Shown here piece by piece: positions 45,093 to 52,523 of a DNA stretch of 64,000 nucleotides (the stretch's first letter is position 1; every line of letters begins with the position of its first letter). Where the stretch lies: the NCBI RefSeq assembly GCF_001039005.1, contig NZ_LDWR01000096.1, positions 51,238 to 115,237 of the forward strand, read 5' to 3'. The notes beneath the pieces were generated by a model. It saw nothing but the letters and a program-made list of their open reading frames with translations, was not told where the DNA came from and did no database searches. This DNA comes from Burkholderia cepacia. GTDB taxonomy: Bacteria; Pseudomonadota; Gammaproteobacteria; Burkholderiales; Burkholderiaceae. The translations under genes and the position numbers were made by a program.

Positions 45093-45317
45093 CGGGTCGC
45101 TTTGGCATTCGAGGCGAGCCGAGCGTGGCGTGCTTTCCATCGAAAGAACGGCTTCTACTTGCCGCTGCTCAAGTACGCCGATGGACGAAGCGCCGATCAA
45201 GCGCCTGTCGGCAGCGCGGCGGCATGGCCCGTTGCAGGCATTCGCCGATCTGCTCGACTGGATGGAGCCCGACGACGCGCGGGCCGGCGATACAGCGTGC
45301 ATGCCGGCCCGGAGCGG

Positions 45318-46187
45318 TCAACGGGCCGGGCCGCGCCTCGGCGGCGGAATGTCCGCGAAACTCGGATCCAGCGCGATCCAGAACGCTTTCGTGTCGCCCG
45401 CGACGGTCAATGCCGGGTCGGGCCGCCAACCGCGACGGCGCTTGCGCTCCAGCTGCGCCGTATTGCTTTCCCATACGCGGGACAGCTTGTATCGAAAGCC
45501 CTTGGCGAGCAGCGCCTCGTCGACTTGTTTCGCGAGGTTTCTTGCGACATCGGTCCCGCGATGTTCCTTCGCAACCAGGATATTGATCTGCGCAACTTGC
45601 CCCGGGGCGTGCAGTTCCGTTTCCGAATAGTCCATGAAACCCGCGATGACCTCGTCCTTGACCGCGACGACCATGCCGTCATAGATGCGCGGGTCAAATG
45701 CGTCGGGAGGATAGTCAGGCTCGAAACGGGACGCGAGCGCGGCACGATCGTCCCCGCCTATTTCGAACAGGAAACTGATGAGCTCGTTTCGGGTGTCCTC
45801 GTCATGCGGGTCAATTTCTCCCATGTGGGTTCCGTCGGCATAGTGTCTGACATTCGTCATCATGACCGGACCGACGAGCTCGGGCGTACCGACGGCATGC
45901 CGCGACGCGCCGGCCGCTTGTGCAACCGGCGCACCGAGTCCGCCTGCGATGGCTTCCGGCGTGGTGCCTGACGCGCGAAAGCGTTGTGGTGACGGTGCGT
46001 CGCTCGCGGTCTCCAGCGACGCCGTGCTCTGGCGGCGCTTCCCGTGAAAAGACGGCGGGAATTGCGATCGGATCTGCGCTTGCGTGGCCGTGTCCACGGT
46101 CGGCGTCGGCGTACGGCGCGTGTTATCGGTAGCGCTTTCGCTGGCCCGCGGGGAGGAATCGGGATTCTCTGTGCGCGTCACTCGCAT
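45318..46187 (-). CDS. candidate T3SS effector with GNAT acetyltransferase domain
   Basis: A 289-residue protein. Residues 1-120 are low-complexity Ser/Thr/Pro/Arg-rich (MRVTRTENPDSSPRAS start), like a type III signal region. Residues about 125-270 form a GNAT-like fold with VAVKDEVIAGFMDYSE, then INILVAKEHRGTDVARNLAKQVDEALLAKGF (motif A, acetyl-CoA binding) and the VWESNTAQLERKRRRGW motif B region. The start at 46187 is the first ATG of the disordered segment and lies 34 bp from a TACATT hexamer in a PIP/hrpII-type promoter. It probably acetylates a host target or another bacterial protein. It is not related in fold to YopJ-type acetyltransferase effectors. Confidence 0.7.
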   Translation of the reverse strand: MRVTRTENPDSSPRASESATDNTRRTPTPTVDTATQAQIRSQFPPSFHGKRRQSTASLETASDAPSPQRFRASGTTPEAIAGGLGAPVAQAAGASRHAVGTPELVGPVMMTNVRHYADGTHMGEIDPHDEDTRNELISFLFEIGGDDRAALASRFEPDYPPDAFDPRIYDGMVVAVKDEVIAGFMDYSETELHAPGQVAQINILVAKEHRGTDVARNLAKQVDEALLAKGFRYKLSRVWESNTAQLERKRRRGWRPDPALTVAGDTKAFWIALDPSFADIPPPRRGPAR

Positions 46188-46220
46188 GGCGTTCGGGGAA
46201 TGGGTGATGGGATGTGGACG

Positions 46221-46282
46221 AATGTAGGCGGAGGCGTTGCGAAAACAGCCGCCGCATCGGAACGGCGGTTGCCGAATGCGAA
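46221..46282 (-). promoter_or_regulatory. degenerate PIP/hrpII-box promoter of the GNAT effector candidate
   Basis: On the minus strand: TTCGC (from 46282), N15, then TTCC instead of TTCG at 46262-46259, then exactly 32 bp to TACATT at 46226-46221. The start codon is 34 bp further. One base of the second half-site deviates, but the spacing matches the other three sites in the window to the base. Confidence 0.65.
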
Positions 46283-46492
46283 GCGCGCGCGAGCTCCGAA
46301 GCGGCTCACCCCGACGTTTCCTTCGCCGCCCCGAGCGGCAAGACACCAGCCCGGATGACGTGCACCCGTGAATCGGGCCACCGTCCGGTGCGGATGGATC
46401 GCCACCGTTTCGCATCGCAGCCGTCGCGACGGCACGTTTCTCCTACGATCGCTGTCACGGCCGCACGAGCGCGGCTCAACAGGGGGAACTTC

Positions 46493-47716
46493 ATGCAGGC
46501 TGCGCAGCGCTATCAACATGTCCTCACCCAGCATCTCGCGAAACCGCTCGAGCACGCGGTATCGCTCCCCGCGCTGTTCTACACCGACCCCGAGATCTTC
46601 GCGTACGAGCTGGCGGTGCTCGACGAACGTCACTGGCGCGTCGCGGCCGCGAGCGGGCAGGTCGGCCGCCCCGGCGACGTGCTGCCCGTCACGCTGTCCG
46701 GCATGCCGCTCGTCGTGACGCGCGACCGTGACGGCACGCTCGATTGCTTCCACAACATCTGCAAGCATCGCGGCGTGCCGCTCGTGAGCGAGCAGGCGAG
46801 CGACGTCAATTCGATCCGGTGTCCGTATCACGCGTGGCGATACGGGTTGAACGGTTCGCTGGAACGCGCGAGCCACTTCAACGGGATCCACGATCACCGC
46901 GTGGACGAATCGCGCCGCGCCTGTCTCGAACTCGATCGCGTGCGTAGCGCGTGCTGGAACGGCCTCGTCTGCGTGAATCCGGGCGGGCGCGCGGCACCGC
47001 TCGCCGATACGCTGGCCGCGCTCGACACGCGCTGGCACGACTACGACTTCTCGCAGCTGCACTATGGCGGCGCGCTGCACTATCGCGTGCACGGCAACTG
47101 GAAGCTCGTGGTCGAGAACTTTCTCGACAGCTATCACAACCCGTTCGTTCATCCCGCGCTCAACAAGGCGTCGCTGTGGAACGAACACTATCCGGTCGTG
47201 GACGATCATTTTTGCGGCGTCGGCACCGACGTCTACGATGCGGCGACCGCGGGCCACGGCGGCTTGCCGACGTTCGCCGGGCTGTCGCCGCAACGCGCGC
47301 GCGGCGCCGAATACCTGCTCGCGAGCCCGACGCTGATGCTGGGCCTGCACGCGGACTACCTGTTCGTGCTGACGGTCGACCCGGTCGACGTGCAGACCAC
47401 CGACGAGCACGTGTACTTCTTCTTCGTCGGCGAGCCGTCCGGCGACGCATCCGATCCGCTGGAGGCGATCCGCATGCGCGTGCGCACGAACTGGGATCGC
47501 ATCAATCGCGAGGACATTCCGATGATCGAGGGCATGCAGGCATGCCGTCGCTCGCCCGGCTATCGCCCAGGCCCGTTCTCGCCGTTCCACGAAGGGCCGC
47601 TGCACGCGTTTCAGCTGTCGCTCGCGCGCCGGATGGCGCCCGAACCCGACGTTCCGGCATCGCGCGCCGTGCGGCACGACGCATTCCGTTTCCACCCGAT
47701 TTCAGTCGAGGCATGA
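46493..47716 (+). CDS. Rieske non-heme iron oxygenase, alpha-subunit type
   Basis: A 407-residue ring-hydroxylating/demethylating oxygenase. The Rieske centre is Cys90-x-His92 (CKHRG) and Cys110-xx-His113 (CPYHAW). The mononuclear iron site lies in ENFLDSYHNPFVHP, with Asp212, His215 and His220. The start at 46493 follows AGGGGGAAC. The stop overlaps the FAD oxidase start region. No ferredoxin or reductase is adjacent, so electrons must come from elsewhere. Substrate (aromatic, quaternary amine or other) unknown. Confidence 0.9.
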   Translation: MQAAQRYQHVLTQHLAKPLEHAVSLPALFYTDPEIFAYELAVLDERHWRVAAASGQVGRPGDVLPVTLSGMPLVVTRDRDGTLDCFHNICKHRGVPLVSEQASDVNSIRCPYHAWRYGLNGSLERASHFNGIHDHRVDESRRACLELDRVRSACWNGLVCVNPGGRAAPLADTLAALDTRWHDYDFSQLHYGGALHYRVHGNWKLVVENFLDSYHNPFVHPALNKASLWNEHYPVVDDHFCGVGTDVYDAATAGHGGLPTFAGLSPQRARGAEYLLASPTLMLGLHADYLFVLTVDPVDVQTTDEHVYFFFVGEPSGDASDPLEAIRMRVRTNWDRINREDIPMIEGMQACRRSPGYRPGPFSPFHEGPLHAFQLSLARRMAPEPDVPASRAVRHDAFRFHPISVEA

Positions 47717-47718
47717 CC

Positions 47719-49314
47719 ATGCAGATTGCATTTCACGGACCGATGCACGGCGATCTGGGCGAACGGTTGCGCGCGCTCATCGGTGCCGACGCGGTACTGA
47801 CCGACGAGCCGTCGCTCGCGTTTTATTCGAACGACGTGTTCTGGCAACCGGGCGTGGCGCCGCTCGCGATCACGCTGCCGCGCAGCGCCGACGACGTGGT
47901 GGCGCTGGCGCGGCTCGCGCAGGACCTCGACGTCGCGCTGATTCCGCGCGGCGGCGGTTTGTCATACGGCAAGGGTTATCTGCCGCCGCACCGCAACTGC
48001 ATCGTGGTCGACACGCGGCGCATGTCGCGCGTGATCGAGATCGACGAGAAGAGCCGTTTCGTCACCGTGGAAGCGGGCTGCACGTGGGCCGAACTGCACG
48101 AGGCGCTGTTGCCGACTGGCTTGCGCACGCCGTACTGGGGGCCGATGTCCGGGATCGGCGGCACGGTCGGCGGCGCGCTGTCGCAGAACAGCGCGTTCTA
48201 CGGATCGAGCCGCCACGGCACCGCGGCCGACAGCGTGCTCGGCGTCACGGCCGTGCTGGCCGACGGCACCTGCGTGACCACCGGGTCGGGCGGGCGGCGC
48301 GGCGCGAAGCCGTTCACCCGGCACGGCGGCGGGCCCGATTTCACCGGGCTCTTTCTCGGCGACAACGGCGCGTTCGGCATCAAGGTCGCCGCCACGCTGC
48401 GCCTGATCGAGCGCACGCCGCATGTCGGTTATCTATCCGCCGGCTTCGCGACGATGCAGGCGATGGTCGACGCGCAGGTGCGTCTCGCGCAGACCGGCAA
48501 GATCGCCGAGAGCTTCGGCATCGACCGCAACAAGGCGCTGCAGTCGGCCGGCGTGAACCGCTCGGCGGACAGCGTCAAGAGCCTGCTGGCCGTGATCGGC
48601 GCCGGCAAGAGCCTCGCGGTCGGCATGAAGGATGCGGTGACGGTGGCGGCGGCCGGTACGCAATTCCTGACCGCTCATCCGTACACGCTGCACCTGATGG
48701 TCGAGGACGAATCCGCGCGCCGTCTCGACGAGGCGCTGGCCGAGGTGCGCGGCATCGTGCTGCGCGAAGGCGTGGAGCTGCCCGATTCGGTGCCGCGCGT
48801 GATTCGCGCCAAGCCGTTCGGCCCGGTGCGAGGCATGCTCGGGCTGAACGGCGAGCGCTGGGTGCCGTGCCACGCGACGTTCGCCCTCGGCGACGCGCTG
48901 TATGTCTGCGACGCAATGGCGCGTCATTTCGAGGGGTTCGACGCGTTGATGGCGCAGCACGGGATCAGCCGCTCGCATTTCCTGATGTGCATCGGCAACG
49001 AGTTCTTCTTCGAGACCGCGTTCTACTGGCGCGACGAACTCACGCCGCTGCATGTCGCGATGGTCGGTGCCGACGTCACCGCGCCGTGGGCCGACCGGCC
49101 TGCGGCACCCGATGCGCGGGCAGCGGTGCAGGCGATCCGCGATGCAACCTATCTCGCGTATGCGGAACTGGGCGGCGCGAGTTGGCAGGTCTCGCGCGAC
49201 TATCCGTTCGAGCGCGTGCTCGAGCCGGGGTCGTGGAACCTGATGCGGCGGGTCAAGGCGAGCCTCGATCCGGATCGGCGGGTCAACCCGGGAGCGCTCG
49301 GCGATGGCTGCTGA
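47719..49314 (+). CDS. FAD-binding (PCMH/VAO-type) oxidoreductase
   Basis: A 531-residue flavoprotein of the GlcD/vanillyl-alcohol-oxidase fold. FAD is bound by ALIPRGGGLSYGKGYLP and GIGGTVGGALSQNSAFYGSSRHGTAADSVLG (with the conserved Gly-rich core), and the C-terminus has the usual RVNPGALGDG. The ATG at 47719 has GAGG 7 bp upstream; an ATG at 47713 overlapping the Rieske stop is the alternative. Co-translation with the Rieske oxygenase suggests consecutive oxidation steps on the same compound. Confidence 0.87.
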   Translation: MQIAFHGPMHGDLGERLRALIGADAVLTDEPSLAFYSNDVFWQPGVAPLAITLPRSADDVVALARLAQDLDVALIPRGGGLSYGKGYLPPHRNCIVVDTRRMSRVIEIDEKSRFVTVEAGCTWAELHEALLPTGLRTPYWGPMSGIGGTVGGALSQNSAFYGSSRHGTAADSVLGVTAVLADGTCVTTGSGGRRGAKPFTRHGGGPDFTGLFLGDNGAFGIKVAATLRLIERTPHVGYLSAGFATMQAMVDAQVRLAQTGKIAESFGIDRNKALQSAGVNRSADSVKSLLAVIGAGKSLAVGMKDAVTVAAAGTQFLTAHPYTLHLMVEDESARRLDEALAEVRGIVLREGVELPDSVPRVIRAKPFGPVRGMLGLNGERWVPCHATFALGDALYVCDAMARHFEGFDALMAQHGISRSHFLMCIGNEFFFETAFYWRDELTPLHVAMVGADVTAPWADRPAAPDARAAVQAIRDATYLAYAELGGASWQVSRDYPFERVLEPGSWNLMRRVKASLDPDRRVNPGALGDGC

Positions 49315-50515
49315 CGCGCGCGAAGGGGCGGCCAGCGGCGACGGCCTCACCGGCGCGCAGGTGGCGCTGATGGCGACGCTGTGCGCGTTTTCGGCGGGCA
49401 GCCTCTACTACAACCAGGTCATGGCGGCCGCGATCGCGCACAGCTTCGGCGTCGCGCCGGTCACCGCGAGCACGCTGTCGGTGTTCGGCCATGTCGGCTA
49501 CGTGGCGGGCCTCGTGCTGCTCGTGCCGCTGGGCGACCGCTACGAGAAGCGTGCGCTGGTCGCGCGTCTCGCGTGGCTTGGCGCGCTCGCGCTGGCCGGC
49601 GCGGCGCTTGCGCCGTTCTTCGCGCTGGAGGCGCTTGCCGCGCTCGCGAGCGGCGTGTTCGCGACCACCGCGTCGCTGACGGTGCCCTTCGCGGCCACGC
49701 TGGCGGCGCCCGCGCGGCGCGGCCGCGTGGTGGGGCGCGTGATGTTCGGGCTGCTGATCGGTATCGTCGCGAGCCGCGTGGTGTCGGGCGCGGTGACCGA
49801 GACGCTCGGCTGGCGCGCGATGTTCGCGTTCGCGGCGCTCGCGCAGGCGGCCCTCGCGTGGCTCGTGTCGCGCCGGTTGCCGCGCGCGCCGGCGACGACC
49901 GGCGAATCCTATGCGGACCTGCTGCGCTCGTTGCGCGCGCTCTATCGCGACGAGCCGCGCCTGCGGCTGGCGGCATGGCGCGGGGCGCTGCTGTTCGGCG
50001 CGTTCAGCGCGCTGTGGGCGAGTTACGCGCTGCATCTGCAGCACGCGCATCCGGCGTGGGGCGCGTCCGTGGACGGGTTGTTCGGGCTGGCGGGCATCGC
50101 CGGTGCGCTGATCGCGCCGGCGATCGGCCGCGCGGCCGACGTGCTTGGCCCCGAGCGCGTGTTCGGGCGCGCGCTCGCCTGCCTGTTCGTCGCGCTCGCG
50201 CTGTTCGCGGCGTGGCCGGGGCAGGTCGCCGTCGAGGCGCTGGCGATCGTGCTGCTCGACATGGGCATCCAGGCGGCGATGGTCTGCAACCAGACCGTGA
50301 TCTATGCGTTGCGGCCGGCCGCGCGCACGCGCATCAACGGCGTCTACATGATCGTCTATTTCATCGGCGGCACCTGCGGCACCGCGCTGGCCGTGCCGGC
50401 CTGGGCGGCGGCCGGGTGGTCGGGTGTGCTGGGCGTTTGCGCGGCATTCGTCGTGGCGGGCGCGGGGTTGCATGCCGGTGCGCGGTGGCGTGCGCGTGGG
50501 TTGCGTCCTTCGTAA
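49304..50515 (+). CDS. MFS exporter of the Rieske/FAD oxidase operon
   Basis: A 403-residue, 12-helix MFS protein with SAGSLYYNQVMAAAIA in helix 1, motif A-like LLVPLGDRYEKRALVAR and GRVMFGLLIGIVASRVVSGAV. It overlaps the FAD oxidase by 11 bp, so the three genes form one operon. The most likely role is export of the product or import of the substrate. The end of the gene carries the first half-site of the next gene's PIP-type promoter (50509-50512 spans its last codon). Confidence 0.85.
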   Translation: MAADAREGAASGDGLTGAQVALMATLCAFSAGSLYYNQVMAAAIAHSFGVAPVTASTLSVFGHVGYVAGLVLLVPLGDRYEKRALVARLAWLGALALAGAALAPFFALEALAALASGVFATTASLTVPFAATLAAPARRGRVVGRVMFGLLIGIVASRVVSGAVTETLGWRAMFAFAALAQAALAWLVSRRLPRAPATTGESYADLLRSLRALYRDEPRLRLAAWRGALLFGAFSALWASYALHLQHAHPAWGASVDGLFGLAGIAGALIAPAIGRAADVLGPERVFGRALACLFVALALFAAWPGQVAVEALAIVLLDMGIQAAMVCNQTVIYALRPAARTRINGVYMIVYFIGGTCGTALAVPAWAAAGWSGVLGVCAAFVVAGAGLHAGARWRARGLRPS

Positions 50516-50570
50516 TCCGGATCGCCCATTCGCTCGCCTGCGCGGGAGCCGCTTGAAGTTTCCGGATCAT
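50509..50570 (+). promoter_or_regulatory. PIP/hrpII-box promoter of the 594-aa effector candidate
   Basis: TTCG at 50509-50512, N16, TTCG at 50529-50532 (fifth bases T and C), then exactly 32 bp to GATCAT at 50565-50570, with the start codon at 50601. The -10-like hexamer has G in place of the first T but keeps A2 and T6. The first half-site overlaps the end of the MFS gene. Confidence 0.75.
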
Positions 50571-50600
50571 CACATCGGTTATTCAAAAGCAGGAGAAGAC

Positions 50601-52385
50601 ATGACATCGCCATCCGTGTCCAGAAGCGGCACGCCGACGCCGACCGAATATCACGCCACCAACGAAGGCACGACCCCACCCGATGCGCGTGAAGCACGTC
50701 CGCGCGCTCCAAGCGGGGTATTGGCGAACATGCCCCAACGGACAGCGGCTTCGTCGCCGCGCAATCTGACCGTATCCGTCAATCGATCGGACTCGACCCA
50801 GGATACCGGCCGAGGACCGGCGCTCCGCCCTGACGCACGGGTCGAGCGTACGGCAGTGCAGGAAGCGCATATCGACGCGCTCTCCGATCAGGTCATCGCG
50901 AGCATGGTGAAGCAATTCCCGAGCCTCGCGGAAAACGGCCACGCGCCTGCCTCGCTCCGGGCGGAGCTGAAGTCGTTTACGGACGAACCGGTCGTTGCAA
51001 GCTACCTGTTCGCCAGGAACGGGACGAATGCGGTGCTGGAGGGTACGCCCAAGGGCGATCTTGCGCCGCACATCGAGTTCCAGAAGACCATCGGCTCGTT
51101 CGTCGCGCTCCGGGCATTGATGGCAGGCGTGCCGATCTTCGGTGGCGACGTGAAGGACAGCGCCTCGATGGAGGCGAAGCTGTCGGCCGCCGTCAATGCA
51201 GTCAACGCCAGGTTCCACACCGAGACGAACGGCAAGCTTTCCGGATTCGAGCCGCTGCGTTCGATCCTGGGCGCGCACGACATCATGAAGTCCGCGGACA
51301 AATGCGAGGTCGTGCAAAAGAAGCTTGGCGATTTTCCCGTCAAGGTCGGCGGCACGATCATTACCGCCGACAATTTCATGGCGCTCGATCACGACACCAA
51401 GCTGAGTGTCGCGATGCGCGTGATGAGCGAAGAAGTCCGCCGCGGCCGCGATGTTGCGCCGGGTTCGTTGACACGTCAGTTCTTCTCGCCCGCGAAGATC
51501 GATGCCGGCGAACACGCGCCGGTCATCGACATCATGAAAGCGATGTGGGGTCTCGGTGTCAACGGCCTGCAATTGAACCAGGGCGAGTGCCAGCCGGCAC
51601 AGCTTCACGAACTTGTCCGGCAGGTGAAGGCCGGCTCCGTCGATGACCTCGCGAAGATTCAAGGCCAATTGCAGGCGCTGGCCGTTCACGAATCCACCGA
51701 CCTGCTCGGTGCGGCGAACCCGTTCCTGCCGGTCCTCCCGGGACACGTCGTCGAAAAGGCATGGTCCGCCATGGCGCGGCTGAGGGATGCACTCCCGGCC
51801 GTTCGCGACAACCGGTCGGCAAGCGTCGAGACCGCAGCCAGGGATCTGTACCTGAAGATGCTGCCGCCGCTGAGCCCCGCCGATCAGGCGCTCGTCGCAT
51901 CGAAGTTCCCTGGCGATGGCCGCGCGCTTGTATTGGCCACGCGGGTCGCGTCCCTTTGCCGGCTCGACCGGCAGAAGAGCGATATGGGGCAGTTGCTGAC
52001 CGATGGCCTCGTCAGGCTGAGCCAGCGCGATGAAAAGGCCTTCAATGCGCTGCTCGGAACGTACGGTGATCTCGATAACCCGGTCTACATGTACTACGGG
52101 CCCGCGTTGATCGATAACGTCAAGGACAAGTTCGTGGGCAAGGACGATTTCAGCCACGCCGACGACCTGAGCGGTGCGCTCAACGTCGTGGGCAAGGTCG
52201 CGCAGGCAGCGCAGCAGGTGATCGACAGCCACGGCGGGCCGATGAATTTCCAGAAGAATGCCGGTGCGGATTTTATCAACCTGCGCGACGCGTGCCTCGC
52301 CGTGACGAAAATGTCCGCCGACGACCTGCGCGATCCAGCGAAGGTCAAACTCAAAACCGAAGGCAACACGCTGACCTTGGCTTGA
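50601..52385 (+). CDS. candidate T3SS effector, 594 aa, unknown function
   Basis: No family is recognised. The first about 90 residues are Ser/Thr/Pro/Arg-rich and disordered (MTSPSVSRSGTPTPTEY start), typical of a type III export signal. The rest is a well-packed, mostly helical soluble protein with no transmembrane span, single Cys residues and conserved-looking blocks (GLGVNGLQLNQGECQPAQL, PGDGRALVLATRVASLC, YGDLDNPVYMYYGPALIDN). The start at 50601 has AGGAGAAGAC directly upstream and lies 31 bp from the -10-like hexamer of a PIP/hrpII-type promoter. It does not belong to the preceding Rieske operon by function. Confidence 0.65.
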   Translation: MTSPSVSRSGTPTPTEYHATNEGTTPPDAREARPRAPSGVLANMPQRTAASSPRNLTVSVNRSDSTQDTGRGPALRPDARVERTAVQEAHIDALSDQVIASMVKQFPSLAENGHAPASLRAELKSFTDEPVVASYLFARNGTNAVLEGTPKGDLAPHIEFQKTIGSFVALRALMAGVPIFGGDVKDSASMEAKLSAAVNAVNARFHTETNGKLSGFEPLRSILGAHDIMKSADKCEVVQKKLGDFPVKVGGTIITADNFMALDHDTKLSVAMRVMSEEVRRGRDVAPGSLTRQFFSPAKIDAGEHAPVIDIMKAMWGLGVNGLQLNQGECQPAQLHELVRQVKAGSVDDLAKIQGQLQALAVHESTDLLGAANPFLPVLPGHVVEKAWSAMARLRDALPAVRDNRSASVETAARDLYLKMLPPLSPADQALVASKFPGDGRALVLATRVASLCRLDRQKSDMGQLLTDGLVRLSQRDEKAFNALLGTYGDLDNPVYMYYGPALIDNVKDKFVGKDDFSHADDLSGALNVVGKVAQAAQQVIDSHGGPMNFQKNAGADFINLRDACLAVTKMSADDLRDPAKVKLKTEGNTLTLA

Positions 52386-52523
52386 CGATCGCGAGGGATG
52401 GCCGGCCGATGTCGCAAACCCTCCCGTCCAGCCCTTCAGCAGCGCGGTGAGTCAGGACGGTCGCGTGGACACAATCCTGACCCGTGCGCGGGATGCGCTG
52501 AATCGGCAGGCATCATCCGCCGC

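Noticed and set aside
45102..45971. 289-codon plus-strand frame between lysR and the GNAT gene
   Set aside because: It lies mostly opposite the supported GNAT gene, has shadow-type composition (Arg/Ala/Gly) and no domain.
46219..46243. CGAA pair near the GNAT gene with N17 spacing
   Set aside because: The spacing is one base too long. A better-placed TTCG-N16-TTCC pair at 46259-46282 with the exact 32-bp distance to TACATT explains the promoter.
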